The notes: generated from the letters alone by a model not told the origin. Counted from the first letter of the stretch, positions 27,575 through 35,940 are shown. The stretch: DNA of 64,000 bases from an uncultured Clostridia bacterium (GCA_947629675.1 CANREM010000004.1:36949-100948), one strand, 5' to 3'. Numbers and translations: made by a program.

Positions 27575-29785
27575 ATGACGAAGAAAAAATATTCTGTGAC
27601 GGGGATGATGTGCGCGGCGTGTGCCGCGGGCATTGAGCGCGTCGTCAAAAAGATCGTGGGCGTCACCTCCTGCACGGTCTCCCTCATGGGGGAGAGCATG
27701 GAGGCGGAGTTCGATGAGAGCGTCGCCTCGGACGAAGCTATCCGCGCGGCGGTCAAGGCTCTCGGTTACGGCATCTATGACTTCGGGAAGGTCCCCGAGA
27801 AAAAGGGTCGGGGCCTTACCCTTCTCACGCGCTTTATCATCTCCCTTTCCCTCCTCATCCCCGAGATGTATCTTGCGATGGGGCACATGATAAGCCCCGC
27901 CATCGTCCCGCATGGATGGTGGAACTACGGCTTTCAGCTCGCGCTCACCCTCGCCATCCTCTGTGTGAACTACGCCTTCTTCGTAAGCGGCGTGCGTGCG
28001 GCCGTGAAGCTCGTCCCCAATATGGATACGCTCGTCACGCTCGGGGCCGCGGTCTCCTTTGTCTACAGCGTCGTCACGGTCTCGCTCGACCCCATGACGC
28101 ACACCGTCTTTTTCGAATCGGCGGCGATGATCGTCACCCTCGTCACCCTCGGAAAATTTTTGGAGGATAAGAGCAAGAAGCGCACGGGGAAGGAACTCGA
28201 AAAGTTGCGCGCCCTCGCCCCCGACACGGTCACCGTCGAACGGGACGGGACGCAAAAGGCGATACCCATGTCCGAGGTCGAGGTGGGAGATCGCGTCATC
28301 GTAAGGCAGGGAGAGAGCATCGCCGTGGACGGGAAAGTCGTGTTCGGCCACGCCTTTGTCGATACCTCCGCCGTGACGGGCGAGAGCCTTCCCGTAGAGC
28401 TTTGCGAGGGGGATGGTGCTGTCAGCGCGTCCATCGTCACGGGCGGGTACCTGACCATCGAGGCGGAGAAGGTGGGGGAGGACACCATGCTCTCGGGCAT
28501 CATCCGCATGGTGCGTGAGGCGGGCACTTCCAAGGCCCCTATCCAAAAGCTCGCCGACAAGATCTCCGCAGTATTCGTCCCCGTCGTCGTGGGGCTTGCC
28601 CTTCTCACATTTATGATATGGATGCTCGTCACGCATGATGTCCAAAAGGCATTCAATTTCGGCGTGAGCGTCATCGTCATCTCCTGTCCGTGCGCATTGG
28701 GACTTGCGACCCCCGTCGCCGTCATGGCGGCAACGGGAAGGGGCGCGGGGCTCGGGGTGCTGTTCAAGAATGCGGAGGCCCTCCAAAAGCTCGCAACGGC
28801 CAAGGAGATCTTCCTCGACAAGACGGCGACCCTCACCGAGGGAACGCCCAAAGTCGTCTTTTTCGAGGAGTACGAAGAGGGGGCAAAGGGCATCGCCTAC
28901 GCCCTCGAGAGCAAACTCTCTCATCCGCTCGCCCGCTGTATCGCGGCGTTCTGCGAGAGGGGGGAGGAGTGCGAAAATGTCGCCTTCATCGCGGGCATGG
29001 GTGCCACGGGCGTTGTCAATGGAAAGAATTACTTCCTCGGGAATGCCCGCATGATGCAATCGATGAGCGTGAAGATCGAAGAGCAGCTTTCCACCTATTC
29101 GGCCCTCTCCGAGGAGGGAAAGACGGTGCTCTTCCTTTCGGATGAGACGCGCGTCCTCGCGCTCTTCGCCCTCGCCGACACCTTGAAGGAGGGGAGCAGA
29201 AATGCCGTCGAAGAGCTTGCCGCACTCGGCTGCCTTCCCGTCATGCTCACGGGGGACAATGCGGCCGTCGCAAGGCACATCGCCGCGGAGGCGGGCATCC
29301 CTGCGCAGGAGGGCTGTGTGCGCGCCGAACTCCTCCCCGAGGATAAACTGCGCATCGTGCGCGATGCGCGGGAGCAAAACGAGCGGGCAAAGAAGGAGAG
29401 CCACACCGCACGGCGGGCAAATTCGCATGTTGCCATGGTGGGCGACGGCATCAACGACGCCCCTGCTTTGAAGGAGGCAGACATCGGCGTCGCAATGGGG
29501 AATGGCACCGACGTCGCCATCGAGAGCGCGGACGTCGTCCTCGTCAAAGGGGACCTTAAGGCCCTTCCGAAAGCCGTCCGCCTTGCAAAAAAGACGATGC
29601 GGATCATCAGGCAGAACCTCTTCTGGGCGTTCTTCTACAACTGCATCGGCATCCCCCTCGCAGCGGGTGCATTCGCCGTCCTCGGCGTAGTGTTGAACCC
29701 CATGATCGCCGCGGCCGCCATGAGCCTTTCCTCCCTCTTCGTCGTCACCAACGCTCTCCGCCTCATGCGGTTTATGAAGAAGTGA
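27575..29785 (+). CDS. copA: Cu+-type P1B ATPase with N-terminal HMA domain
   Basis: TGMMCAACAAGIERVVKK; CPCALGLATPVAVM; DKTATLTEG; MVGDGINDAPAL. Confidence 0.95.
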   Translation: MTKKKYSVTGMMCAACAAGIERVVKKIVGVTSCTVSLMGESMEAEFDESVASDEAIRAAVKALGYGIYDFGKVPEKKGRGLTLLTRFIISLSLLIPEMYLAMGHMISPAIVPHGWWNYGFQLALTLAILCVNYAFFVSGVRAAVKLVPNMDTLVTLGAAVSFVYSVVTVSLDPMTHTVFFESAAMIVTLVTLGKFLEDKSKKRTGKELEKLRALAPDTVTVERDGTQKAIPMSEVEVGDRVIVRQGESIAVDGKVVFGHAFVDTSAVTGESLPVELCEGDGAVSASIVTGGYLTIEAEKVGEDTMLSGIIRMVREAGTSKAPIQKLADKISAVFVPVVVGLALLTFMIWMLVTHDVQKAFNFGVSVIVISCPCALGLATPVAVMAATGRGAGLGVLFKNAEALQKLATAKEIFLDKTATLTEGTPKVVFFEEYEEGAKGIAYALESKLSHPLARCIAAFCERGEECENVAFIAGMGATGVVNGKNYFLGNARMMQSMSVKIEEQLSTYSALSEEGKTVLFLSDETRVLALFALADTLKEGSRNAVEELAALGCLPVMLTGDNAAVARHIAAEAGIPAQEGCVRAELLPEDKLRIVRDAREQNERAKKESHTARRANSHVAMVGDGINDAPALKEADIGVAMGNGTDVAIESADVVLVKGDLKALPKAVRLAKKTMRIIRQNLFWAFFYNCIGIPLAAGAFAVLGVVLNPMIAAAAMSLSSLFVVTNALRLMRFMKK

Positions 29786-29839
29786 TTTTGTATAGCTCTC
29801 CTCGGACATGGTAAGGGGAATTACGTCAAAGAATGAAAA

Positions 29840-29884
29840 CGAAACGGGCAGAGGAGCGCGCTCTTTTGCCCGTTTCTATTTTTT
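29840..29884 (+). terminator. Terminator after copA
   Basis: AAACGGGCA..TGCCCGTTT followed by T-rich tract. Confidence 0.7.
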
Positions 29885-29924
29885 CCCGAAATCTCTTGAT
29901 AGATCATGCAGGATCGTTATTAAA

Positions 29925-29944
29925 TTGTCCCGTTTTCGGGACAA
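29925..29944. promoter_or_regulatory. Palindromic operator candidate in WYL gene promoter
   Basis: TTGTCCCG-tttt-CGGGACAA perfect inverted repeat upstream of TATGAT (29954-29959). Confidence 0.65.
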
Positions 29945-29978
29945 GGCTTTTGCTATGATAGAGCAAAAGGAGAATAAA

Positions 29979-30977
29979 ATGGAAAGCTACGAACCCAAAA
30001 AACTGCTCATTCTGCGCATTCTCGAAATTCTGACGGAATATTCGGACGCCGAGCACAGACTTCATCAGGGCGACGTCATCAGTCTGCTCAAAGTCGTCTA
30101 TGGCATCGAGTGCGAGAGGAAGGCGGTCGCGCGGAATATCGAATATTTGCAGGACGCGGGCTATGAGATCATCTCCGATAAATCGGGCGTGTACCTCGCC
30201 GAGAAAAAGTTCGAGGTGGGAGAACTGCGCCTTCTCGTCGATTCGGTGCTTGCAAGCCGCAACATCTGCAAGGCGCATACCAAACAGCTCATCGAAAAAC
30301 TTACGAAAGAGGGCGGGAAGTACTTCAAAAATTATGCCCGCCACGTCGTCAACCTCGACGACTATATCAAGTCGGACGGGCGGGAATTTTTCCTCTCCGT
30401 CGAACTTCTCACCGAGGCGATCGCCGCCAAACGGCAGGTGCGCTTTATCTATCAGGATTACGGCGCCGACAAAAAGCTCCACCCGCGGCGAGAAACGCCG
30501 TATACGGCGAGCCCCTTTCAGCTCTTTTTGAAGAACGGCGGATACTATCTTGCCTGCGCCTTCGAGGGGCATGATGACTTGGCGTTCGTCCGCGTTGACC
30601 GCATGGCGGAGGTTGCCGTCTTGGAGGAGCGCGCCCGCCCCGTCACCTCGATCAAGGGCTGTGAAAACGGACTGAATTTGGGGAAACTGCAAAGCCGCCT
30701 CCCCAATCTCTACTACGACGAGCCGCAACGGATCGTCTTTGAAACGCGCAACTCCCCCCAAAACATTCCCGACTATGTGTTCGATACGTTTGGGAAAGAA
30801 GCGGACATCGAGCTTCTTTCCTCGGGGGAATACCGCGTGAGCGTCACGGCTTTCCCCCGCGCCGTGCGCTTCTGGATCCTGAGCTTCGGGAGATATGTAA
30901 AGGTGCTTTCCCCCCTATCCCTTGCGGACATGGTGCGCTCGGATATCGTCGAGATGCAAAAAAATTATGAGAAATAA
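29979..30977 (+). CDS. WYL-domain transcriptional regulator
   Basis: HTH-like N-terminus (LRILEILTEYSDAEHRLHQGDVISLL), WYL-like region RQVRFIYQDYG..YTASPFQLFLKNGGYYLACAFEGHDDLAFVRVDRMAEV. Confidence 0.85.
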   Translation: MESYEPKKLLILRILEILTEYSDAEHRLHQGDVISLLKVVYGIECERKAVARNIEYLQDAGYEIISDKSGVYLAEKKFEVGELRLLVDSVLASRNICKAHTKQLIEKLTKEGGKYFKNYARHVVNLDDYIKSDGREFFLSVELLTEAIAAKRQVRFIYQDYGADKKLHPRRETPYTASPFQLFLKNGGYYLACAFEGHDDLAFVRVDRMAEVAVLEERARPVTSIKGCENGLNLGKLQSRLPNLYYDEPQRIVFETRNSPQNIPDYVFDTFGKEADIELLSSGEYRVSVTAFPRAVRFWILSFGRYVKVLSPLSLADMVRSDIVEMQKNYEK

Positions 30978-30992
30978 CGAAAGGAGGAAATC

Positions 30993-32795
30993 ATGATCGA
31001 CAGAAACGAAACCTACGTCATCCTCGGCTTTGCCTGCGCGGACGATATCCGCGGACTGAAAGAAAAACCCGAAAAGCCCTACCTTGTCGAAGTTGCGGCG
31101 GTCAAGATCGAGAAGAGGAAGATCGTCTCCCACTTTTCTTCCTTCATCGCGATCGGCGGCTACGACGCGCACGACATCGAATTTGACCCGGGCAATCCCG
31201 AGGCGTACGGCGTTCAGGAGGATCACCTCATCGGCGCGCCCTCGTTTGAAGAAGTCGCAAAGCGGGTGTGTGCGTATGCCGCGGGGTGCGTTCCCGTCGT
31301 AATCCCTAACTTTTTCGATACGATGAAGATTTTTTCAGAGGGCGCAAAAAAATATGGACTTTCTTTTGCTCATCCCGTGCGGCAGTTCGGGAAAACGTTT
31401 CCCATCCGAAGGGAATTTAAGGACGGAACGCCCACGACGGAGATATTCTCGGAATATGAGATTTTCCTCCTCGACAAGGACATCATGATGAACACGAGAG
31501 ATGACCTTCTCACCTGGACGCTCTCCTATGCCCGTCTCGCGCTCGCCCTCATAGACGAGGAGGAGGGAAAGATCGAAGATCTCTACGACGCCCTCTTTTC
31601 GGAGTACGGCGTCACCTTTCTTGAAGGACTCGAACCCGAGCGGGAGGACGAACTCGCGCTGGAATTTTGCCGTCTTGCAATGGATCCGCCGTGGGACGGC
31701 GTGAAAATTTTCACCGACAAAGAAAGTAGCGTCTACTCGGCATTCCCCTCCGAAAAAATTTGCCTCACCGAGAAGTATGAGACGAAATCATTGGACGGCG
31801 GCGTGTGCACAGATGAGCGGCTCTCTTTGGATGCCGCCGAGAAAATCGCACCCCATATCGACAATTGCAGGCTTATCGTACTCGATTTGAACCTGTTTTC
31901 GGAAGGGGAAAGCCATGCCCGCTACCGCCGTCTTGCGGAGGTGCTTTGGCTTAAAGAATTTGCGGCGCGCATGGACGTCAGCATCCTTATTCCCGCCCAC
32001 TTTGAAAAACCCTTCTCCGCATGGCGCAATTCCAAGCAGCTTGCGGGAAGGCATGTGCAGGTCGTTCAGCTCTTCAACGATAGGGGAAATTACGGCATGG
32101 AGATCTTCGGCGGCAAGAATTTCCCGTGTGAGAAATATGTTCTTCTCGATATCGAAACAAGCGGCTTAAACGAAGAGCGCGACCGCGTCATCTCCGTTTC
32201 GGCAGACAAAATCATAGAAGGAAAGTTGACGGAGCGCTTTTTCTCCCTTGTCGCCTTTGAGGGGAGCCTCCCACCCGAGATCGCGAACCTCACGGGCATT
32301 CGGGGTGAAATGCTGAAAGACAAGCCCGACCTCGATACCGTCATGAAAGACCTCGAGACGTTCCGTGGCGATCTCCCCGTCTACTCCGACTGTGCGCCGT
32401 TCGTACGAAAATTTTTGAAGAATTACGATCTTGAGATCGGCGAGCGGGAGAAAAAGCCGATTTCGCCGCGCCTTTTCGACGCTCTGATTGACGGGGCGGA
32501 GAACGAAAATTCTCTCATCGCGCTCTGCAGTACGGATATCAAGTACATGCGGGATACCTATTCGGTCTGCGAAATGAAAATCGCCCGCGCGGGGGAAGAG
32601 ACGGAACTGGCGTCAAAAATCGCCGAAATTGCCGCCGAACCGTACGACGCCTTCCTTATCTTGCTCCGCATTCCGAAATATGCGCTCGAGGAGACGATCC
32701 GGAATATAAAAACCGGCGGCAAAACAGCGCTCATCGGCGCAGTCGAATCAAGCATTTTCGACGCCGTCATCGGCTGTTGCAAAAGAAAACCATAA
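30993..32795 (+). CDS. Protein with two DnaQ-like (3'-5' exonuclease fold) domains, N-terminal copy lacking the DxE motif
   Basis: C-half: YVLLDIETSGLNEERDRVISVSADKI..LPPEIANLTGIRGEMLKDKPDLDTVMKDLETF; N-half: VEVAAVKIEKRKIVSHFSSFI..YGVQEDHLIGAPSFEEVAKRVCAY. Confidence 0.75.
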   Translation: MIDRNETYVILGFACADDIRGLKEKPEKPYLVEVAAVKIEKRKIVSHFSSFIAIGGYDAHDIEFDPGNPEAYGVQEDHLIGAPSFEEVAKRVCAYAAGCVPVVIPNFFDTMKIFSEGAKKYGLSFAHPVRQFGKTFPIRREFKDGTPTTEIFSEYEIFLLDKDIMMNTRDDLLTWTLSYARLALALIDEEEGKIEDLYDALFSEYGVTFLEGLEPEREDELALEFCRLAMDPPWDGVKIFTDKESSVYSAFPSEKICLTEKYETKSLDGGVCTDERLSLDAAEKIAPHIDNCRLIVLDLNLFSEGESHARYRRLAEVLWLKEFAARMDVSILIPAHFEKPFSAWRNSKQLAGRHVQVVQLFNDRGNYGMEIFGGKNFPCEKYVLLDIETSGLNEERDRVISVSADKIIEGKLTERFFSLVAFEGSLPPEIANLTGIRGEMLKDKPDLDTVMKDLETFRGDLPVYSDCAPFVRKFLKNYDLEIGEREKKPISPRLFDALIDGAENENSLIALCSTDIKYMRDTYSVCEMKIARAGEETELASKIAEIAAEPYDAFLILLRIPKYALEETIRNIKTGGKTALIGAVESSIFDAVIGCCKRKP

Positions 32796-32800
32796 TCCCA

Positions 32801-32829
32801 TTGCCCCTGCAAAATCTTTCTGCTATACT
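32801..32829 (+). promoter_or_regulatory. Promoter for Mrr-like gene
   Basis: TTGCCC-17-TATACT, preceded by TGC. Confidence 0.6.
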
Positions 32830-32866
32830 ATTTATAAAATTTCATCAACAAAAGGAGAAATAGAAA

Positions 32867-33829
32867 ATGAAAAATTATTGGTTGCATCGAATTTCGCATG
32901 AAAGTAAAGTTGCCTATGCGCTATTGGAGAAAGGATTTTTATCAGTCGGCTGGGGAAAGTGCAAAAACGATTCGATATCCGATCTCAAGGAAGGGAAAGA
33001 AGCGTTTGAAGAACTCATGAAGTGTCATGGCTACAACAACCGTTCGCGATGGGGGCTGTGGCGTTTTTTGCAGTTTGCGGCTGACGATATAGTAGTTGTG
33101 CCCCTCTATAATTCTGAATTCGCGATCTGCCGCATTGTCGAGGGACCTAAACCGGCTGTTGAGATTCCGGATGAAATTGATATTGGTTTTGTTGCCAAAA
33201 TAGAATTATTAAAAAAGTGTCCGCGTAGTTACGCTTCGAGCTTTTTGCAATCAAGAATGAAAATGAGGCAGGTCAATGGGAATCTAAATGACTTGAAACA
33301 ACATATCGAAGAGGCAAAGAATGCAAGAATGCCTTCATTTGCTAAGCTCCATGACATTATTTCAGACATTGTTTCCGATAATCGTGAAAAATTTATACAG
33401 TCTATTTCCCCAAACAACCTTGAGAGGCTCATCCTATGGTATATGAAAAGGATTGGCGCGGAAGATGTTTATATTCCCGCAAAAAATGAACATGGAAAAG
33501 AAAATCACGCCGATGCTGATGTTATTGCGACCTTTTCAAACCTACATATTCGAGTATATATCCAAGCAAAAAGACATGACGGCGAAACAAGCGACTGGGC
33601 TGTAAGGCAAATTTTCGAATATGTCAAACAAAAAATGGAAATTCAAGTAGAGGACGATGCAGAAAAAGGAAATTATATTCCTATCCTATGGGTTATTTCC
33701 ACGGGAGAATTTTCCGAAGACGTTTATAAGAAAGCAAAAGAAGCGAATGTGCGTTTGATTGACGGCAAAGAATTTTTTACGATGCTACTTGACTGTGGCA
33801 TTGGATCTATCGACGAAGCCTTTCTATAA
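32867..33829 (+). CDS. Standalone Mrr-like restriction endonuclease (PD-(D/E)xK)
   Basis: NNLERLILWYMKRIGAEDVYIPAKNEHGKENHADADVIATFSNLHIRVYIQAKRHDGETSDWAVRQI..; AT-rich versus neighbours. Confidence 0.78.
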   Translation: MKNYWLHRISHESKVAYALLEKGFLSVGWGKCKNDSISDLKEGKEAFEELMKCHGYNNRSRWGLWRFLQFAADDIVVVPLYNSEFAICRIVEGPKPAVEIPDEIDIGFVAKIELLKKCPRSYASSFLQSRMKMRQVNGNLNDLKQHIEEAKNARMPSFAKLHDIISDIVSDNREKFIQSISPNNLERLILWYMKRIGAEDVYIPAKNEHGKENHADADVIATFSNLHIRVYIQAKRHDGETSDWAVRQIFEYVKQKMEIQVEDDAEKGNYIPILWVISTGEFSEDVYKKAKEANVRLIDGKEFFTMLLDCGIGSIDEAFL

Positions 33830-33900
33830 TCCTATACGCCCCTCTTTTTTTTTCTTGGTTCGGGTCGAAAGAGGTCGCGTGCAAACCACTTTTCATTCCA

Positions 33901-33934
33901 ACAAAAAGGGCAGTCTTGTGACTGCCCTTTTTGT
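33901..33934 (-). terminator. Perfect hairpin terminator abutting tRNA-Pro CCA end (also 3' of the Mrr-like gene)
   Basis: ACAAAAAGGGCAGTC-ttgt-GACTGCCCTTTTTGT. Confidence 0.85.
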
Positions 33935-34011
33935 TGGTCGAGGAGACGGGATTTGAACCCACGACCTCTTGGTCCCGAACCAAGCGCGCTACCAAACTGC
34001 GCTACTCCTCG
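33935..34011 (-). tRNA. tRNA-Pro(CGG)
   Basis: CGAGGAGTAGCGCAGTTTGGTAGCGCGCTTGGTTCGGGACCAAGAGGTCGTGGGTTCAAATCCCGTCTCCTCGACCA; loop TTCGGGA; encoded CCA. Confidence 0.97.
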
Positions 34012-34044
34012 AAAAAATTCCGAATCCCTTGGCGGATCCGGAAT

Positions 34045-34121
34045 TGGTTGAGGTGACGTGACTTGAACACGCGACCTCTTGGTCCCTAACCAAGCGCGCT
34101 ACCAAACTGCGCTACACCTCA
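34045..34121 (-). tRNA. tRNA-Pro(AGG), atypical U1-A72 end
   Basis: TGAGGTGTAGCGCAGTTTGGTAGCGCGCTTGGTTAGGGACCAAGAGGTCGCGTGTTCAAGTCACGTCACCTCAACCA; loop TTAGGGA. Confidence 0.9.
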
Positions 34122-34154
34122 ATAATGTGCTTTACCTCAATGAAAGCACATCCT

Positions 34155-34182
34155 ATTATAAATAAATTTCCGAAAGTGTCAA
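34155..34182 (-). promoter_or_regulatory. Promoter for tRNA-Pro pair
   Basis: Minus strand TTGACA-16-TATAAT. Confidence 0.75.
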
Positions 34183-34252
34183 GTGATTTTCTTCCCATTT
34201 CGCAGAAAAAATTTTTGCATGAAATTTCCTCGCAAAAAATATTCCCACATCC

Positions 34253-34281
34253 TTGCCTTTTTTCTTGCGGTTTGCTATACT
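34253..34281 (+). promoter_or_regulatory. Promoter of probable 6S RNA
   Basis: TTGCCT-17-TATACT, TGC before -10. Confidence 0.65.
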
Positions 34282-34287
34282 GTAAAT

Positions 34288-34473
34288 GACACCTGCAGTG
34301 TTCGGAGTTCGATCAAACGTGATCCACAATGTATTTACGGGAACGCAGGTTGCGCAAACTATGCGAGGTCTGTATGCGAATACGGAAAGTCTGATGCTTG
34401 CGCACAGCGTACCCACCTGCGAGAAGCGGGTTACCCCTTTTTCGAAGTGCGGCACAGGCGGATGTCTTTTTTT
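34288..34473 (+). ncRNA. ssrS: Probable 6S RNA
   Basis: About 185 nt from promoter to T-run; closing stem 5' ACACCTGCAGTGTTCG pairs with 3' GTGCGGCACAGGCGGATGT; GTGTTCG/GCGGCAC resembles the 6S terminal stem; no supported ORF. Confidence 0.7.
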
Positions 34474-34535
34474 GTGGCTTTTGCGATCAAAAACCTTCCC
34501 GCAAAATTTTTTTTGAGGAATGAAGGCAAAATCGG

Positions 34536-34564
34536 TTGCAAGAAGTCGGAAACTATGCTATACT
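34536..34564 (+). promoter_or_regulatory. tRNA-Glu promoter
   Basis: TTGCAA-17-TATACT. Confidence 0.7.
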
Positions 34565-34584
34565 CAATAAGCAATTGAAAGTAA

Positions 34585-34659
34585 GGCCTTGTGGTCAAGC
34601 GGTTAAGACGGCGCCCTCTCACGGCGCAATCCCGGGTTCGATTCCCGGCAAGGTCACCA
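34585..34659 (+). tRNA. tRNA-Glu(CTC)
   Basis: GGCCTTGTGGTCAAGCGGTTAAGACGGCGCCCTCTCACGGCGCAATCCCGGGTTCGATTCCCGGCAAGGTCACCA; loop CTCTCAC. Confidence 0.97.
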
Positions 34660-34874
34660 TGCATCCGCGCTCACTCTTTTGAGTGGGCGCGGATGCGTTA
34701 TAGACAATGTCGGGCAGCAGAGGAGAGCGGCGGGTTGCTTCGCCTTCGGCTCGTGCCGACCCTGGAAAAATGAGAACGCGGTCGGGAACGCCCCGCGCGT
34801 GGCCTTTATTTGCTCATCCTGTGTGCAAAAATGGCCGGCGGGGGAGGGGGAATAGGGAAAATATCAAAATTTAT

Positions 34875-34886
34875 GAAATCGGTTTC
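34875..34886. promoter_or_regulatory. LacI-family operator copy 1
   Basis: GAAATCGGTTTC; upstream of the -35 of the lacI-type gene. Confidence 0.8.
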
Positions 34887-34895
34887 TGTTTGGGA

Positions 34896-34924
34896 TTGAC
34901 TAATTCTGGAGCGTGTGGTATAAT
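34896..34924 (+). promoter_or_regulatory. Promoter of LacI-type regulator
   Basis: TTGACT-17-TATAAT; ATG begins 8 nt after the -10. Confidence 0.85.
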
Positions 34925-34931
34925 ATTGAAC

Positions 34932-35930
34932 ATGGTTACCATTTACGATCTGTCGCAGGAGAGCGGCTTTTCCCCGAGTACCGTCTCCAAGGCTTTGAAC
35001 AATTACAGCGGGGTGAATGCGTCCACCAGAGAGAAGATCTTACAGGCGGCAAAGAAGATCGGGTATACGCCCAATGCCAACGCACGCGCGCTCAAGGCGA
35101 AGTTTTCCCAGAATCTCGGCGTTCTCTTCTATCTTCGGAACAGTCTCGATCTTACGCACTATTTCTTCATTCAGGTCCTCAACGAGTTCAAGCGTCTGAC
35201 CGAGAGCCGGGGCTATGACATCACCCTCCTCAGCAAGGGGGAGGATGCGGGGGCGCAGGCATTCGTCAAGCACTGCCACATGCGCCAGCTCGACGGCGTT
35301 CTGATCCTCGGCGACTACACTTCCGACCTCGTGCAAGAACTCATGATCTCCGACATCCCCTGCGTCGCCATCGACTATGCGGGCGGCCTCATTCCCGGCG
35401 TCACGAGCGACAATTACGAAAAGACCCGCGAGCTTGTCTCCCGCCTTATCGGCATGGGGCATGAACGCATCCTCTTTCTGACGGGGGAATTCAACTTCGT
35501 GACCGAGGAGCGCAAACGCGGCTATGCGGACGCCTTCCGCGAAGTCAACAAAGAGCGTCTCCCCTGCGTGGAGGCCCGCTATTACGACGCCGACCTCTCC
35601 GCCGAATATACCGAAAAATACTATCCCGCATTGAAGCCCACGGCGATCATCTATCCCGACGACTTCTCCGCGACGGGCGGGGTAAACGCCCTGCGCGGCA
35701 TGGGCCTCTCCATCCCCGACGACGTGTCGGTGGCGACCTTCGACGGCGGCGTCCTCTCCCGCGTAACAAGTCCGACGCTCACCTGCGTCCGCCAGAATGC
35801 GGAGGGGATCGGGCGCGCCCTCGCCACCAAACTTCTTGCCATGATCGAAAACGGCGACGACAAGATCGAACAGATCGTGGTGGAGGCACAGCTGCAGTTC
35901 ACCGAAAGCTGCAGACGTCTGAAAGTTTAA
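34932..35930 (+). CDS. LacI-family transcriptional regulator
   Basis: MVTIYDLSQESGFSPSTVSKALNNYSGVNASTREKILQAAKKIGYTPNANARALK; periplasmic-binding-like C-terminus. Confidence 0.95.
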   Translation: MVTIYDLSQESGFSPSTVSKALNNYSGVNASTREKILQAAKKIGYTPNANARALKAKFSQNLGVLFYLRNSLDLTHYFFIQVLNEFKRLTESRGYDITLLSKGEDAGAQAFVKHCHMRQLDGVLILGDYTSDLVQELMISDIPCVAIDYAGGLIPGVTSDNYEKTRELVSRLIGMGHERILFLTGEFNFVTEERKRGYADAFREVNKERLPCVEARYYDADLSAEYTEKYYPALKPTAIIYPDDFSATGGVNALRGMGLSIPDDVSVATFDGGVLSRVTSPTLTCVRQNAEGIGRALATKLLAMIENGDDKIEQIVVEAQLQFTESCRRLKV

Positions 35931-35940
35931 GCTCTCAATA

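Noticed and set aside
27269-29809. 846-aa minus-strand ORF
   Set aside because: Antisense to csoR/copA, whose motifs are unambiguous; no RBS or domain.
33807-33995. 62-aa minus-strand ORF
   Set aside because: Overlaps tRNA-Pro(CGG) and its terminator; a translation of tRNA sequence.
34156-34578. Small ORFs on both strands in the 6S/tRNA interval
   Set aside because: Lie over the probable 6S RNA and promoters; no RBS or domain.
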